A DNA stretch of 25,038 nucleotides from Alloclostridium intestinigallinarum (GCA_904393845.1 CAJFNB010000020.1:1-25038); one strand, 5' to 3'. Shown: positions 1 to 7,963, numbered from the stretch's first letter. Notes: a model not told the origin generated them from the letters alone. A program made the numbers and translations.

Positions 1-128
1 AAGTGACGGCTGTGCAAAAGCGCCGAAAAGATATGTTCTGAGGCGCGTTCGTATTGTTCCTGCTCGGCATCTGCTCCCCTCGTAAAAAGGCACTTTTCCG
101 CGTCTGACACGCCTTCTCTGCGCCGCAT
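1..128 (-). CDS. possible N-terminus of a leftward gene, cut by the window edge
   Basis: Reading the minus strand from the ATG at 128-126 gives about 42 open codons running off the left edge. The translation is acidic and helical-looking (it includes VSDAEKCLF and EQEQYERASEHIFSALL), and this frame reads more like protein than the other two. I recognise no family. There is no convincing Shine-Dalgarno before this ATG. An alternative ATG in another frame, near position 75, has a GAGGGGAG ahead of it, but its product looks less protein-like. The call rests only on the open frame and its composition. Confidence 0.3.
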   Translation of the reverse strand, partial: MRRREGVSDAEKCLFTRGADAEQEQYERASEHIFSALLHSRH

Positions 129-491
129 TAGAGCGCGGCTTGAAAAGCGGTGGAATTAAAATTAATATAGCACTTCTACGCAGTGCTTTGTTGCGCGGCT
201 TTTAACAAGGCGGAAAATTTCTAATAAAGCGAAGCAAAACCACATTTTTGCGAGGCGCTTAACGGGTTACCCTTGAATTACCGCGATGGTGCGCTTTCAG
301 CGTAGGAATTTCAGGATATATTTTTGCGAGATGGAGTGAAGTCGTAGCAGAGCTACGTCGAGTGACAGCTCGCAGAAATATGCCTGAAAGGGCACGCTCA
401 AAGCGCATTATCGCGGTAAGGCAAGGGTAAATAAAATGTAAATTATAATCTTTTTACAGAAACGACTATTGATTTTCGCAACACCCGCGCT
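129..491. other. intergenic region containing a long palindrome
   Basis: No credible gene is seen between the possible leftward gene and the lipoprotein promoter. The stretch starts AT-rich around 155-240 and is then dominated by the long palindrome described separately (267-430). Confidence 0.6.
267..430. repeat. 164-bp imperfect palindrome, MITE-like or structured RNA
   Basis: The two halves pair along almost their whole length. TTACCCTTG (267-275) pairs with CAAGGGTAA (422-430), and TTACCGCGAT (278-287) with ATCGCGGTAA (410-419). A GCGCTTT segment near 291 faces AAAGCGC near 400, and a TTTCAGG...TTGCGAG segment (about 308-330) faces CTCGC...CCTGAAA (about 369-389). The tip carries GTAGC-AGA-GCTAC around 343-356. 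The element has no coding potential. A non-autonomous mobile palindrome or a long hairpin RNA would both fit. Mismatches are scattered, as expected of an ageing repeat copy. No clear target-site duplication is visible. Confidence 0.75.
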
Positions 492-497
492 TATAAT
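469..497 (+). promoter_or_regulatory. sigma-A promoter of the lipoprotein gene
   Basis: TTGATT (469-474) and TATAAT (492-497) are separated by 17 bp. The predicted start near 504 leaves only about 9 nt before the ATG at 513, so the leader is very short and has only a weak GAAGAG ahead of the start codon. Confidence 0.65.
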
Positions 498-512
498 ATA
501 TCCCGAAGAGCG

Positions 513-938
513 ATGAGAAAAAAGAAGGTTGCACTTATCTTAATAGCCGTTCTGGCGCTGTGCGGCATTGGCGCCTTCGTTGCGGCGTGCGGAGTAAAGG
601 CCACCGCCCAGGGGCAGTGGGATTTGCTCAGGTGCACGGACAGCGAAGGCAACGTTCTCGCTTACGGCGTAAACGTGGGAGGAGGTACGGACGTAGAGAA
701 AATGAACGTCACCTGCGAAGTTTCGTCCAGCCGTTTCGTGGCGCGCTATTCGGGCAATACCTATTACGGCGAATACGAAGAGAAAAAGCAGAACGACAAC
801 GTCTATCTCACCGTAACCATGGACGACGGTATTACCATGCAGGCCGTGTGTTACCTCTATAAGAGCGCGAACAACGAAGTCCAGCTCATGGACATCACTT
901 ACGACGGAAAAGTCTATACTTTCAGAAAAATAGCGTAA
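513..938 (+). CDS. small predicted lipoprotein, function unknown
   Basis: This is a 141-residue protein with a lipoprotein signal peptide: a basic start (MRKKK), a hydrophobic stretch at about residues 6-22, and a lipobox ending FVAAC at Cys26. It is therefore predicted to be cleaved by signal peptidase II, lipidated and held on the outer face of the membrane. The mature part is short and looks beta-rich (for example GEYEEKKQNDNVYLTVTM and YDGKVYTFRKI), in the style of small lipocalin-like lipoproteins, but I recognise no named family. The gene stands alone. The neighbour on the right is convergent (fic, minus strand), and no hairpin terminator is visible in the 42 bp between the two genes. 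Confidence 0.75.
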   Translation: MRKKKVALILIAVLALCGIGAFVAACGVKATAQGQWDLLRCTDSEGNVLAYGVNVGGGTDVEKMNVTCEVSSSRFVARYSGNTYYGEYEEKKQNDNVYLTVTMDDGITMQAVCYLYKSANNEVQLMDITYDGKVYTFRKIA

Positions 939-980
939 ACGTTTTTTGTTGCCGCGAAGGAAATGCCGAGGCGTGACGTT

Positions 981-1967
981 TCATATTCTGAAATATCTTT
1001 GATTGCGGCTTGTTTTGTTTTCGGGGTCGGTCATGGCGATAAGTCCGGCGGCAAGGCAGGGTTGCAGATAGTTTTTGCGGAAGGCGGCGCGCGACTTTAA
1101 GCCGAGTTTTTCCATAAGTTCCGTTGCGGACATAGGATAGGTTTCGATTACGGACATAAGAGCCTTCACTTGACTGCTGATATGGCTTTGATGGGAGCGA
1201 GTATCTCTTATCAGTTCTTCCACCGCTTTTTTGATAATGCCCAGCATAAACAGAATAAAGCTGTTCGATTTGCCTTCCGAGGTGGAAAGTCCGATGGCAT
1301 GGTAATACTCAGCCTGATGGTCTTTTATGATACTTTCGACGGGTATCCATTCAAACACGGGTTTCCAATCGGCAAGTAAGGCCGTCTGCCAAAGTCTGCC
1401 CGTCCTGCCGTTTCCGTCCGCAAACGGGTGGATAAACTCGAATTCGTAGTGGAATATGCTCGAACGAATAAGCATATGGGCTTTGCTTGTTTTAAGCCAT
1501 TCGAAAAGCTGTTCCATCAGTCCGTTTACCATATCGCAAGGCGGCGCCACGTGGATAACTTTTCCGCTTTCATCGAACACGCCCACGGAATTCGTGCGGA
1601 ATTTGCCCGCGCCTTCGACCAGCCCCTGCATCATAACGCCGTGCGCATTTTTCAAGTCGCTTAGAGAAAACGGATTGAGTTCGGGTATCATTTTGTACGC
1701 GTTAAAGGCGTTTTTTACGGCGAAAATATCTTCCTGCGGACCCAAAACGCGCTTTCCGTCGATAACGTCCGTCACCTGTATGAGCGAAAGAGTATTGTTT
1801 TCAATGGCGAGCGACGATTGAATGGACTTTATGCGGTTCACCCTGCGCAGGCGCGGCAACCTTTCAAGATCGTCTACGTTGCTCAATTTGCCCAGGTTCT
1901 CCGCAATTTCCGACGTCAATTCCAGCATTTCGTCGGTGACGTCGTAGGGCGGAATATATCTATCCAT
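981..1967 (-). CDS. Fic-family AMP transferase, class II (self-inhibited)
   Basis: This 328-residue protein carries the Fic core motif HPFADGNGRTGR at residues 180-191. His180 is the expected catalytic base, and the GNGR loop binds the nucleotide phosphates. Upstream, S52-x3-E56-N57 matches the inhibitory motif [S/T]xxxE[G/N]. The helix is in the N-terminal part of the same chain, which is the class II arrangement in which Glu56 blocks productive ATP binding until relieved. The C-terminal 80 residues look like a winged helix (SATELMEKLGLKSRAAFRKNYLQP). Fic proteins usually transfer AMP to hydroxyl groups on target proteins; the target here is unknown. The start ATG has GAGG about 9 nt upstream and a separate promoter. 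No antitoxin gene sits beside it, consistent with built-in inhibition. Confidence 0.92.
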   Translation of the reverse strand: MDRYIPPYDVTDEMLELTSEIAENLGKLSNVDDLERLPRLRRVNRIKSIQSSLAIENNTLSLIQVTDVIDGKRVLGPQEDIFAVKNAFNAYKMIPELNPFSLSDLKNAHGVMMQGLVEGAGKFRTNSVGVFDESGKVIHVAPPCDMVNGLMEQLFEWLKTSKAHMLIRSSIFHYEFEFIHPFADGNGRTGRLWQTALLADWKPVFEWIPVESIIKDHQAEYYHAIGLSTSEGKSNSFILFMLGIIKKAVEELIRDTRSHQSHISSQVKALMSVIETYPMSATELMEKLGLKSRAAFRKNYLQPCLAAGLIAMTDPENKTSRNQRYFRI

Positions 1968-1996
1968 AAACTGCCTCGGAATATTTTACTGCTTTT

Positions 1997-2026
1997 ATTG
2001 TATCACGATTGCAAGTTTGCAGTCAA
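1997..2026 (-). promoter_or_regulatory. sigma-A promoter of the fic gene
   Basis: On the minus strand TTGACT (2026-2021) and TACAAT (2002-1997) are separated by 18 bp, about 30 bp upstream of the fic start codon. Confidence 0.65.
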
Positions 2027-2219
2027 TACTTATGTGTTATCTTATATGTTTTCTTGGTCATTTTTCTGTGCGCCGCATGAAAAACAGGCTATAAGTTTAG
2101 CAGCGTACTTTATCGTACGTTTAATTTTCGGTATAATTTAACGAACGCCGCAACAGCGGCGCTTTGATATTTTACGGCACAATTTACAAAAAATTCACAA
2201 AAAAATTTCCTCTGCCCCC
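2027..2219. other. intergenic region between divergent fic and ctsR
   Basis: No gene is seen. There is a small hairpin, CGCCGC-AACA-GCGGCG (2146-2161), followed by a T-rich stretch. As fic and ctsR both point away from here, its role as a terminator is unclear. Confidence 0.5.
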
Positions 2220-2247
2220 TTGACAAAAAGTGTATAAGGTGTATAAT
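2220..2247 (+). promoter_or_regulatory. sigma-A promoter of the ctsR-clpC operon
   Basis: TTGACA (2220-2225) and TATAAT (2242-2247) are separated by 16 bp. Transcription should begin near 2254, inside the CtsR binding repeats. Confidence 0.85.
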
Positions 2248-2249
2248 AA

Positions 2250-2273
2250 AGTCAAAGGTCAGACAAGGTCAAA
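2250..2273 (+). promoter_or_regulatory. CtsR operator (heptad direct repeats)
   Basis: GGTCAGACAAGGTCAAA (2257-2273) fits the CtsR box, two GGTCAAA-type heptads separated by three bases. A third heptad, AGTCAAA (2250-2256), abuts it on the left. The box covers the predicted transcription start, so bound CtsR would block the promoter and the operon would be self-repressed until heat or protein stress releases CtsR. Confidence 0.85.
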
Positions 2274-2346
2274 CCATTGTAAAACCGTGAAAAACGTCGA
2301 ATCGAAGAGGCGGTTTTGCAGGGAAAGACGGAAAGGGAGTCGGAAA

Positions 2347-2796
2347 ATGAATATTTCAAGCGAAATCGAGCAGTTTATATTGTCGGTGCTGGGCAGCGGC
2401 GACGAGATAACGCTTTCGCGCAACGAACTTGCGCAGTATTTTTCCGTAGCTCCCAGCCAGATAAACTACGTGCTGTCCACGCGTTTTACCATTGCAAGGG
2501 GATTTATAGTCAAATCCAGGCGCGGCGGGGGCGGCGGGATCACGCTTGTCCGTATAGCGGGCGGCGACGACCCCGTATCGGGACAGCTGAAAGAGGTGAG
2601 CGGGGCGGACACTCTGCCCGAAAACAGGGCGCGCGACATGGTCGACAGGCTCGTGCGGGCACAGGCGGTCACCGAACGCGAAAAGGCGCTGATACTGGCA
2701 AGCCTTTCCGCAAAGGCGCTTGACGGCGCGAAGGAAAGCGGCAGGCTCCGCCGTAATATATATAGAGAGATACTTATCGCACTCATGCGTAAGTAA
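2347..2796 (+). CDS. ctsR: CtsR, heat-shock transcription repressor
   Basis: This 149-residue protein is the class III heat-shock repressor, which binds GGTCAAA heptads upstream of clp genes. Residues 1-70 form the winged helix-turn-helix (the wing is the glycine-rich SRRGGGGGI, whose arginine and glycines enter the minor groove). The rest is the helical dimerisation and McsB-sensing domain. The ATG at 2347 is chosen because AAGGGAG lies 7 nt upstream and the protein then begins like known CtsR proteins (NISSEIEQFI). A longer reading from 2230 would start inside the promoter. It is first in the operon, and its stop codon overlaps the mcsA ribosome binding site. Confidence 0.95.
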   Translation: MNISSEIEQFILSVLGSGDEITLSRNELAQYFSVAPSQINYVLSTRFTIARGFIVKSRRGGGGGITLVRIAGGDDPVSGQLKEVSGADTLPENRARDMVDRLVRAQAVTEREKALILASLSAKALDGAKESGRLRRNIYREILIALMRK

Positions 2797-2806
2797 GGAG
2801 GATAAT

Positions 2807-3322
2807 ATGGACGAGATTTGTCAGATATGCGGTATGCGCAAGGCGACGATCGTGGTCAAAACGAACGTGAACGGGGTAAAAAGCGAACAGCATCTGTGCG
2901 CCCATTGCGCCGCCAAGCTGAGCGCGGGTGAAAATTTCGTGCAGGACTTTTTCAACGAAGCGGCAATGCTCATGTCGGGCATGGGCGGAGGTTACAGGAC
3001 CACAGCCAGGGTATGCGGCAAGTGCGGCACTACCGAAAGGGAAGTCAGAAAGAATCTGCGATTCGGGTGCAGCGAATGTTACCACACCTTTTCCGACATA
3101 GTGGAGCAGACGTACAAGCAGATGCGCGGCAAGCCTTATACGGGGCGCGCTCCGCTTGACACCACCGTGGAAAGCGCGGAACAGGTTCAGGAGAAAAAAG
3201 AAAAGGTAAAGCCCGTCGACGAGGCGGAAGCGCTTTCGCGCCAGATAGACGAGGCGGTCAAAAACAGGGATTTCATGCGGGCGGCGGAGCTTCAGGCAAA
3301 GCTGGACGCATTGAAGAAGTGA
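2807..3322 (+). CDS. mcsA: McsA, zinc-binding activator of the McsB arginine kinase
   Basis: This 171-residue protein has two zinc-binding groups: Cys5/Cys8 with Cys31/Cys34, and Cys70/Cys73 with Cys88/Cys91. A C-terminal UVR motif at about residues 140-170 (EALSRQIDEAVKNRDFMRAA) follows a lysine/glutamate-rich linker. In Bacillus McsA activates McsB and helps hand phosphorylated clients to ClpC, and this domain order matches. The ATG at 2807 is preceded by AAGGAGG, which overlaps the ctsR stop codon and points to coupled translation. The gene ends one codon-length before the mcsB ribosome binding site. Confidence 0.95.
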   Translation: MDEICQICGMRKATIVVKTNVNGVKSEQHLCAHCAAKLSAGENFVQDFFNEAAMLMSGMGGGYRTTARVCGKCGTTEREVRKNLRFGCSECYHTFSDIVEQTYKQMRGKPYTGRAPLDTTVESAEQVQEKKEKVKPVDEAEALSRQIDEAVKNRDFMRAAELQAKLDALKK

Positions 3323-3329
3323 GGTGGCT

Positions 3330-4331
3330 ATGGCGGCGGAAGATAAATGTAAAGACGTGGTCTATTCCAGCAGGGTGAGGTTCGCCCGCAATATAACGGG
3401 GCTTCCTTTCCCGGATAAACTTACGGGTGAAGAGGAGATATATTCCGTGCTTATGCGCGGGGCGGAGAAGGCGCTGAGCAGCGTTGATACCTTCCATATG
3501 TACCGCATGAACGGACTTGATCCCCTTGACGCCCAGGCGCTTGTGGAAAAGCATCTCATATCGCCGGCGCTGGTGTCCTCGCGCTACGGCGCGGTCATGA
3601 TAAGCCGTTTGCAGGACATATCCGTCATGATAAACGAAGAAGACCATATCAGGGCGCAGTGCATCGTGCGCGGCTTCGATCTGAATTCCGCGTTCAAACG
3701 GCTTGTCGATGTGGATAAGGCTATGGCTAAACAGCTGGAGTTCGCCTTTGACAACAAGTACGGCTATCTGACCGCCTGCCCGACCAATATGGGCGCGGGA
3801 ATGAGGGCTTCTTTCATGGTGTTCGTGCCCGCGCTCACGCTTACGGGCGCGCTCAATTCCGTGCTGGGCACTCTGCCGCAGTTCGGCGTGACCGCGCGCG
3901 GCGTTTACGGCGAAGGCTCGCAGGAAAAGGGATTTATGTACCAGATATCCAACCAGGCGATGATAGGCGCGAGCGAGGAGGAAATTTTAAGCAGGGTAAC
4001 CAAAGTCGCGGAAAGTTTTATCCGCGCCGAACGCGCCGCAAGGGAAGATCTGGCGCGCAGAGGCGGAGTCGATCTGCAGGATAAGATAATGCGCGCGTAC
4101 GGCATCTTGTGCAACGCATGCAAGGTCGCCACAAACGAATTTATGGAGCTTATCGCCTACGTCAAGCTGGGTATCGCGCTTGACTTTATCAAGGCGGACG
4201 CGGATAAGGCGGACGAACTCATAACGCTCACACAGCCGGCAATGCTTTGCAAGGCGGCGGGCAAGAAGCTGAATGCGGAAGAAAGAGATATTACGCGTGC
4301 GAGGATAGTCAGAAACGCGCTTGCACGCTGA
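3330..4331 (+). CDS. mcsB: McsB, protein arginine kinase
   Basis: This 333-residue member of the phosphagen kinase fold phosphorylates arginines on damaged proteins, marking them for ClpC-ClpP. Recognisable blocks are SSRVRFARN near the N-terminus, NEEDHIR in the middle (NEED loop), GYLTACPTNMGAGMRAS (the segment with the active-site Cys), and GEGSQEKGFMYQISNQ. The C-terminal RDITRA (residues 319-324) fits the RDxxRA motif of the phosphoarginine-sensing pocket. The ATG at 3330 is preferred over the GTG at 3324 because GAGG lies 5-6 nt upstream of the ATG and the GTG is inside that site. The protein is slightly shorter than the Bacillus version. It is third in the ctsR operon. Confidence 0.95.
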   Translation: MAAEDKCKDVVYSSRVRFARNITGLPFPDKLTGEEEIYSVLMRGAEKALSSVDTFHMYRMNGLDPLDAQALVEKHLISPALVSSRYGAVMISRLQDISVMINEEDHIRAQCIVRGFDLNSAFKRLVDVDKAMAKQLEFAFDNKYGYLTACPTNMGAGMRASFMVFVPALTLTGALNSVLGTLPQFGVTARGVYGEGSQEKGFMYQISNQAMIGASEEEILSRVTKVAESFIRAERAAREDLARRGGVDLQDKIMRAYGILCNACKVATNEFMELIAYVKLGIALDFIKADADKADELITLTQPAMLCKAAGKKLNAEERDITRARIVRNALAR

Positions 4332-4345
4332 GGAGGAAAGACAAT

Positions 4346-6907
4346 ATGGATTATAAATTTACGGACGAATGCGATAAAGTAATGAAGGCGGCGGGAAGGC
4401 TTGCTTCCTATGCCGACGACAAAATTCTGGGTACGGAGTTTCTTGTCGCCGCCATGCTGGGCGTGGAGTGCGACGCAAAGCAGTTTCTGGAAAAAGAAGG
4501 GCTTTCGGAAGACAACGTGAAACAGCTTGTCGAGCTGAACGCGGGCGCTACCGCGAGCAACAGGGTGCTCATGTCCGAGCGCATACGCAAGGTGCTCGAC
4601 TGGTGCAGTATGATGGCTTCCCAGAGCGGGACGGAAATATCTTCCCCGCTGCTGCTTTTGGGCGTGCTCAATATGCGCGACAGCTTCGCCGTGCAAAGGC
4701 TTTCCGCGCTGGGCGTGGACGTGAACGACCTGCGCAGGGAATTGCAGAATTATCTCGCCTCAGGCTCCGGAGAGGACGAAGAGGAAGAAGACGACGGGGA
4801 AGATCCGCTTGAAGATCTGCGCCGGCAGTTTTCCAATCTGCTCAACAGCATGAACGGAGAAGAGCCTCCGCGCAACAACGGAAGGTCGTTCAGGGAGATA
4901 AGGTTCAACAGGGGCGCTCCCGGAAAAGAGGAAGAACAGAAGAAGGGCGGCATTACCAAGGAAATGGAAAAGCTGGGCGCGGACATAACCCAAAAGGCGC
5001 GCGAGGGCAAACTCGACCCCGTCATCGGCAGGAGCGAGGAGATAAACAGGATAGTGGAAGTCCTCTCCCGCCGTACCAAGAACAACCCCGTGCTCATCGG
5101 CGAACCGGGCGTGGGCAAGAGCGCGATAGTGGAAGGTCTGGCACAGGCGATAGTGGCGGGCGAAGTGCCCGAAACGCTGCGCGGCAAGACTATATTTTCG
5201 CTCGACGTGGCTTCGCTTATGGCGGGCACAAAGTACCGCGGCGACTTTGAAGAGAGAATGAAAAAGCTGATAAACACCATCAAGACGGATTCCAACATAA
5301 TTCTGTTCATCGACGAAATCCATCTTATCGTGGGCGCCGGCTCTTCTTCGGAAAACTCGCTTGATATGGCGAATATCTTAAAGCCCATGCTGGCAAGGGG
5401 CGAGTTGCAGACGATAGGCGCCACCACCATAGACGAATATACCAAGTATATCGAAAAGGACGCGGCTCTGGAACGCAGACTGCAGCCCATTATGGTTGAA
5501 CCGCCCACGGTGGACGAAACGGAAGTCATCTTGAAGGGACTGCGCGGCAAATACGAAAAGTACCACGGCGTGAAGATAACGGACGCTGCCCTGAAAGCGG
5601 CGGCGGTGCTCTCCGACAGGTACATCTCCGACCGCTTCCTGCCCGATAAAGCCATAGACCTTATGGACGAGGCAATGTCGAGGAAGAAGGTATCCAACTT
5701 CATGCTTCCTCAGGGCATAAAGGACAAGGAAGAAGAGGTCAGCAAACTGAATATCGACCTCAACCACCACATGGAAAGGCGCGACTTCAAGGCGTGCGCG
5801 GAACTCGACGCCAAGATAAAACAGCTCAAAGCGGAAATCGCGGAGGAAAAGAAGAACTGGGGTCAGGACAGGGCAAAGCAGGAACTGTTCGTGGACGAAA
5901 AGGATATTGCGGAAGTCGTGTCCGAAAGCACGTCCATTCCCGTGGCACAGCTTACGGAAAAGGAGTCGCAGAGGCTGCTCAGGCTGGAAGACGAACTGCG
6001 CAAGCGCGTCGTGGGTCAGGACGAGGCGGTGTCCGCGGTGGCAAGGGCGGTACGCCGTGCCCGCGCGGGCATTCAGGACAAGCGCCGTCCCATCGGCTCG
6101 TTCATCTTCCTCGGCCCTACGGGCGTGGGCAAGACCGAGCTTTCCAAAGCGCTGGCGGAGGCAATGTTCGGCGACGAAAATCTGATGATACGCGTGGATA
6201 TGTCCGAATATATGGATAAGATGAACGTGTCCAAACTCATCGGCTCCGCGCCCGGCTACGTCGGCTACGACGAGGGCGGCCAGCTTACGGAAAAAGTGCG
6301 CAGGCACCCTTATTCCGTCATCTTGTTCGACGAAATAGAAAAGGCGCACCCCGACGTGTTCAACATCCTGCTCCAGGTGCTCGACGACGGACATCTGAAA
6401 GATTCGCACGGCAGAGAGGTCAACTTCAAAAACACCATCATAATCATGACCTCCAACATCGGCGCGGACGCAATAAAAAAGGCGCACCTCGGCTTCGGCT
6501 CTTCCGAGCAGGAGTACGACGACATGAAGGACAGACAGATGGAAGCCCTGAAAAACGCCTTCCGTCCCGAGTTCATCAACCGTGTGGACGACATAATCAT
6601 CTTCCGCAGTCTGGAAAAACAGGATATGCGCCTTATCTGCCGCAAAATGCTCGGCGACGTGGCAAAACGCCTTGCCGAACGTGAAATCACCTTCACCTAC
6701 GACGAAGCCGCCTGCGACCTGCTCATCGAAAAGGGCTACAACAAAGAGTACGGCGCCCGTCCGCTGAGAAGGGCGGTCCAGCGCAACATAGAAGACGTGC
6801 TGTCCGAAAAAATGCTCCTGGGCGAATTCGGCGAAGGCGATACGGTCAACCTCACCGCCAAAGACGGCGAATTCGACATGGTGAAAGCGGATAAAAAAGA
6901 ACAATAA
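4346..6907 (+). CDS. clpC: ClpC, AAA+ unfoldase of the Clp protease
   Basis: This 853-residue class I Clp ATPase contains, in order, an N-domain (about 1-135), a strongly acidic linker (GEDEEEEDDGEDPLED), AAA1 with Walker A GEPGVGKS (252-259) and Walker B Glu324, a middle domain with a UVR-type stretch at about 466-495, and AAA2 with Walker A GPTGVGKT (590-597) and Walker B Glu663. Leu715-Gly716-Phe717 is the ClpP-docking loop, so this is a protease partner and not a ClpB disaggregase. It should unfold McsB-marked proteins and feed them to ClpP, which is encoded elsewhere. The start is supported by AGGAGG at 4331-4336, overlapping the mcsB stop. The extra length compared with Bacillus ClpC appears to lie in the acidic linker. 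Confidence 0.97.
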   Translation: MDYKFTDECDKVMKAAGRLASYADDKILGTEFLVAAMLGVECDAKQFLEKEGLSEDNVKQLVELNAGATASNRVLMSERIRKVLDWCSMMASQSGTEISSPLLLLGVLNMRDSFAVQRLSALGVDVNDLRRELQNYLASGSGEDEEEEDDGEDPLEDLRRQFSNLLNSMNGEEPPRNNGRSFREIRFNRGAPGKEEEQKKGGITKEMEKLGADITQKAREGKLDPVIGRSEEINRIVEVLSRRTKNNPVLIGEPGVGKSAIVEGLAQAIVAGEVPETLRGKTIFSLDVASLMAGTKYRGDFEERMKKLINTIKTDSNIILFIDEIHLIVGAGSSSENSLDMANILKPMLARGELQTIGATTIDEYTKYIEKDAALERRLQPIMVEPPTVDETEVILKGLRGKYEKYHGVKITDAALKAAAVLSDRYISDRFLPDKAIDLMDEAMSRKKVSNFMLPQGIKDKEEEVSKLNIDLNHHMERRDFKACAELDAKIKQLKAEIAEEKKNWGQDRAKQELFVDEKDIAEVVSESTSIPVAQLTEKESQRLLRLEDELRKRVVGQDEAVSAVARAVRRARAGIQDKRRPIGSFIFLGPTGVGKTELSKALAEAMFGDENLMIRVDMSEYMDKMNVSKLIGSAPGYVGYDEGGQLTEKVRRHPYSVILFDEIEKAHPDVFNILLQVLDDGHLKDSHGREVNFKNTIIIMTSNIGADAIKKAHLGFGSSEQEYDDMKDRQMEALKNAFRPEFINRVDDIIIFRSLEKQDMRLICRKMLGDVAKRLAEREITFTYDEAACDLLIEKGYNKEYGARPLRRAVQRNIEDVLSEKMLLGEFGEGDTVNLTAKDGEFDMVKADKKEQ

Positions 6908-6934
6908 GTTGTAACTATTACAAGAATAAAATTT

Positions 6935-6970
6935 AAGTCTCCCGGCATTTTTTTGCGGGAGACTTTTTTA
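6935..6970 (+). terminator. terminator of the ctsR-clpC operon
   Basis: The stem AGTCTCCCG (6936-6944) pairs with CGGGAGACT (6956-6964) and is followed by a T run (6964-6969). This is a classic intrinsic terminator 28 bp after the clpC stop codon. Confidence 0.93.
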
Positions 6971-7093
6971 TTTTTATGAAAAAACAGAAGTATATGTCTA
7001 TTATAATTTTGCAAGGCATTTTATGTAAATTAAAATTGATAAGTAAAACATCAAAAAAGTTGTTTAGATAATGTTTTGTTTTAATTCACATAC
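6971..7093. other. AT-rich spacer with an interrupted inverted repeat
   Basis: No gene is seen. AATTAAAA (7028-7035) pairs with TTTTAATT (7079-7086), and AAAACAT (7045-7051) with ATGTTTT (7071-7077). This makes an AT-rich palindrome directly upstream of the accessory operon promoter. It could be a regulator site or a remnant, and nothing decides between them. Confidence 0.4.
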
Positions 7094-7122
7094 TTGACAA
7101 GCAAATCATCCTTGTGTATAAT
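7094..7122 (+). promoter_or_regulatory. consensus sigma-A promoter of the accessory operon
   Basis: TTGACA (7094-7099) and TATAAT (7117-7122) both match consensus perfectly and are separated by the ideal 17 bp. A start near 7129 would leave a leader of about 190 nt before the first gene. Confidence 0.85.
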
Positions 7123-7128
7123 ATCATT

Positions 7129-7321
7129 AATCGATATGAAAGGGGTTCTTAAATAGTAGTTATGGAATATATATAACCGTTTTTAATTCAAGGCTTGTTA
7201 TCAGGCTTTGATCAGACAAAAGGTATTGCTTAAGGATTTCAAATATAACAGCTTATATGCAAGCAAATTCTGAAGATAGATAAACGAGAAAAGCATAAAG
7301 GAACTACATAAGGAGGCATTT
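7129..7321 (+). promoter_or_regulatory. long 5' leader of the accessory operon
   Basis: About 190 nt separate the predicted start from the first ATG. A weak hairpin is visible at about 7189-7212 (TCAAGGC pairing with GCTTTGA, one G-U pair). Some very short reading frames occur, but none has a convincing start site. I recognise no riboswitch or attenuator. Confidence 0.35.
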
Positions 7322-7963
7322 ATGAGTCAAACCAAGATGATAAAGAGATGGGGCGATTACAAGATAGACGCTAAGAATTTCGCAAGTGTAAGTTCGGAAA
7401 GGATGACCCGGCAGGCGATAAGGGCGGAGGCGAAATATTCTCTTTTGGGGGATATAATAAGGTTGGTTCAATTCCGTATTGATCGTTATGTTAAAGATTT
7501 ATCCCGCAAAGACATAACTATTGAGGGGCGTGAGAATTTAGAGTCGAAAATGGGGGCTCATATAGTTGTCAGAGATTTATTGAAATCGTATTCGGATGTG
7601 CTGAAAAGCATGCTTAACGGCGGAGAGCATAAGATAGTGGATCGTATGCTCAATCGTCGTAAACTCTATAAATTTTCCGAAATGGTGATAGATCAGGAGG
7701 CTGTAAATAAGGTTACCGTATACATAGTAGATATGCTGAAAAAAGCGGCTGAGCAACAAAAGGATGCGGAGCTTGCTCAGCAATATCGCAAGCAAATGGT
7801 GAATAGTGTTTCCGAAGAACGCAAAGTCGCGCTGGAAAATATTCGCGCTATGGACTCTGCAGAAACGGTAAATATAGACAGTCTGACCAAAGCGTACGAG
7901 ACTCTTATTGGAGAATTGCAGCAGGACGTCTCAGTGCGAAACGCTAAACCAAAACGCAAGTAA
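7322..7963 (+). CDS. helical protein 1 of the ESCRT-like operon, unknown family
   Basis: This 213-residue protein has no signal peptide or membrane segment. It is almost entirely predicted helix, rich in Lys/Arg and Glu, with a basic C-terminus (NAKPKRK). I recognise no named domain. The stretch at about residues 98-142 (NGGEHKIVDRML ... VYIVDMLKK) aligns by eye with the next gene product (NGEYSSVWKMI ... IAIVTDMLKE), and both later carry a helix ending near a Met-Asp pair, so the two may be paralogues. The start has AGGAGG 5 nt upstream. As first gene of the operon with a strong ribosome binding site it may be made in quantity. A structural or filament role is an inference from context, not from a motif. 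Confidence 0.85.
   Translation: MSQTKMIKRWGDYKIDAKNFASVSSERMTRQAIRAEAKYSLLGDIIRLVQFRIDRYVKDLSRKDITIEGRENLESKMGAHIVVRDLLKSYSDVLKSMLNGGEHKIVDRMLNRRKLYKFSEMVIDQEAVNKVTVYIVDMLKKAAEQQKDAELAQQYRKQMVNSVSEERKVALENIRAMDSAETVNIDSLTKAYETLIGELQQDVSVRNAKPKRK

Noticed and set aside
2230..2346. Longer N-terminus for CtsR
   Set aside because: It would begin between the -35 and -10 boxes and run through the operator; the ATG at 2347 has a ribosome binding site and fits the family.
4247..4345. Longer N-terminus for ClpC
   Set aside because: It overlaps mcsB in another frame and lacks a start signal; AGGAGG precedes the ATG at 4346.
5378..6904. Long open frame of about 500 codons on the minus strand, antisense to clpC
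   Set aside because: It mirrors the GC-rich clpC gene, its translation has no recognisable domain, and clpC itself is certain.
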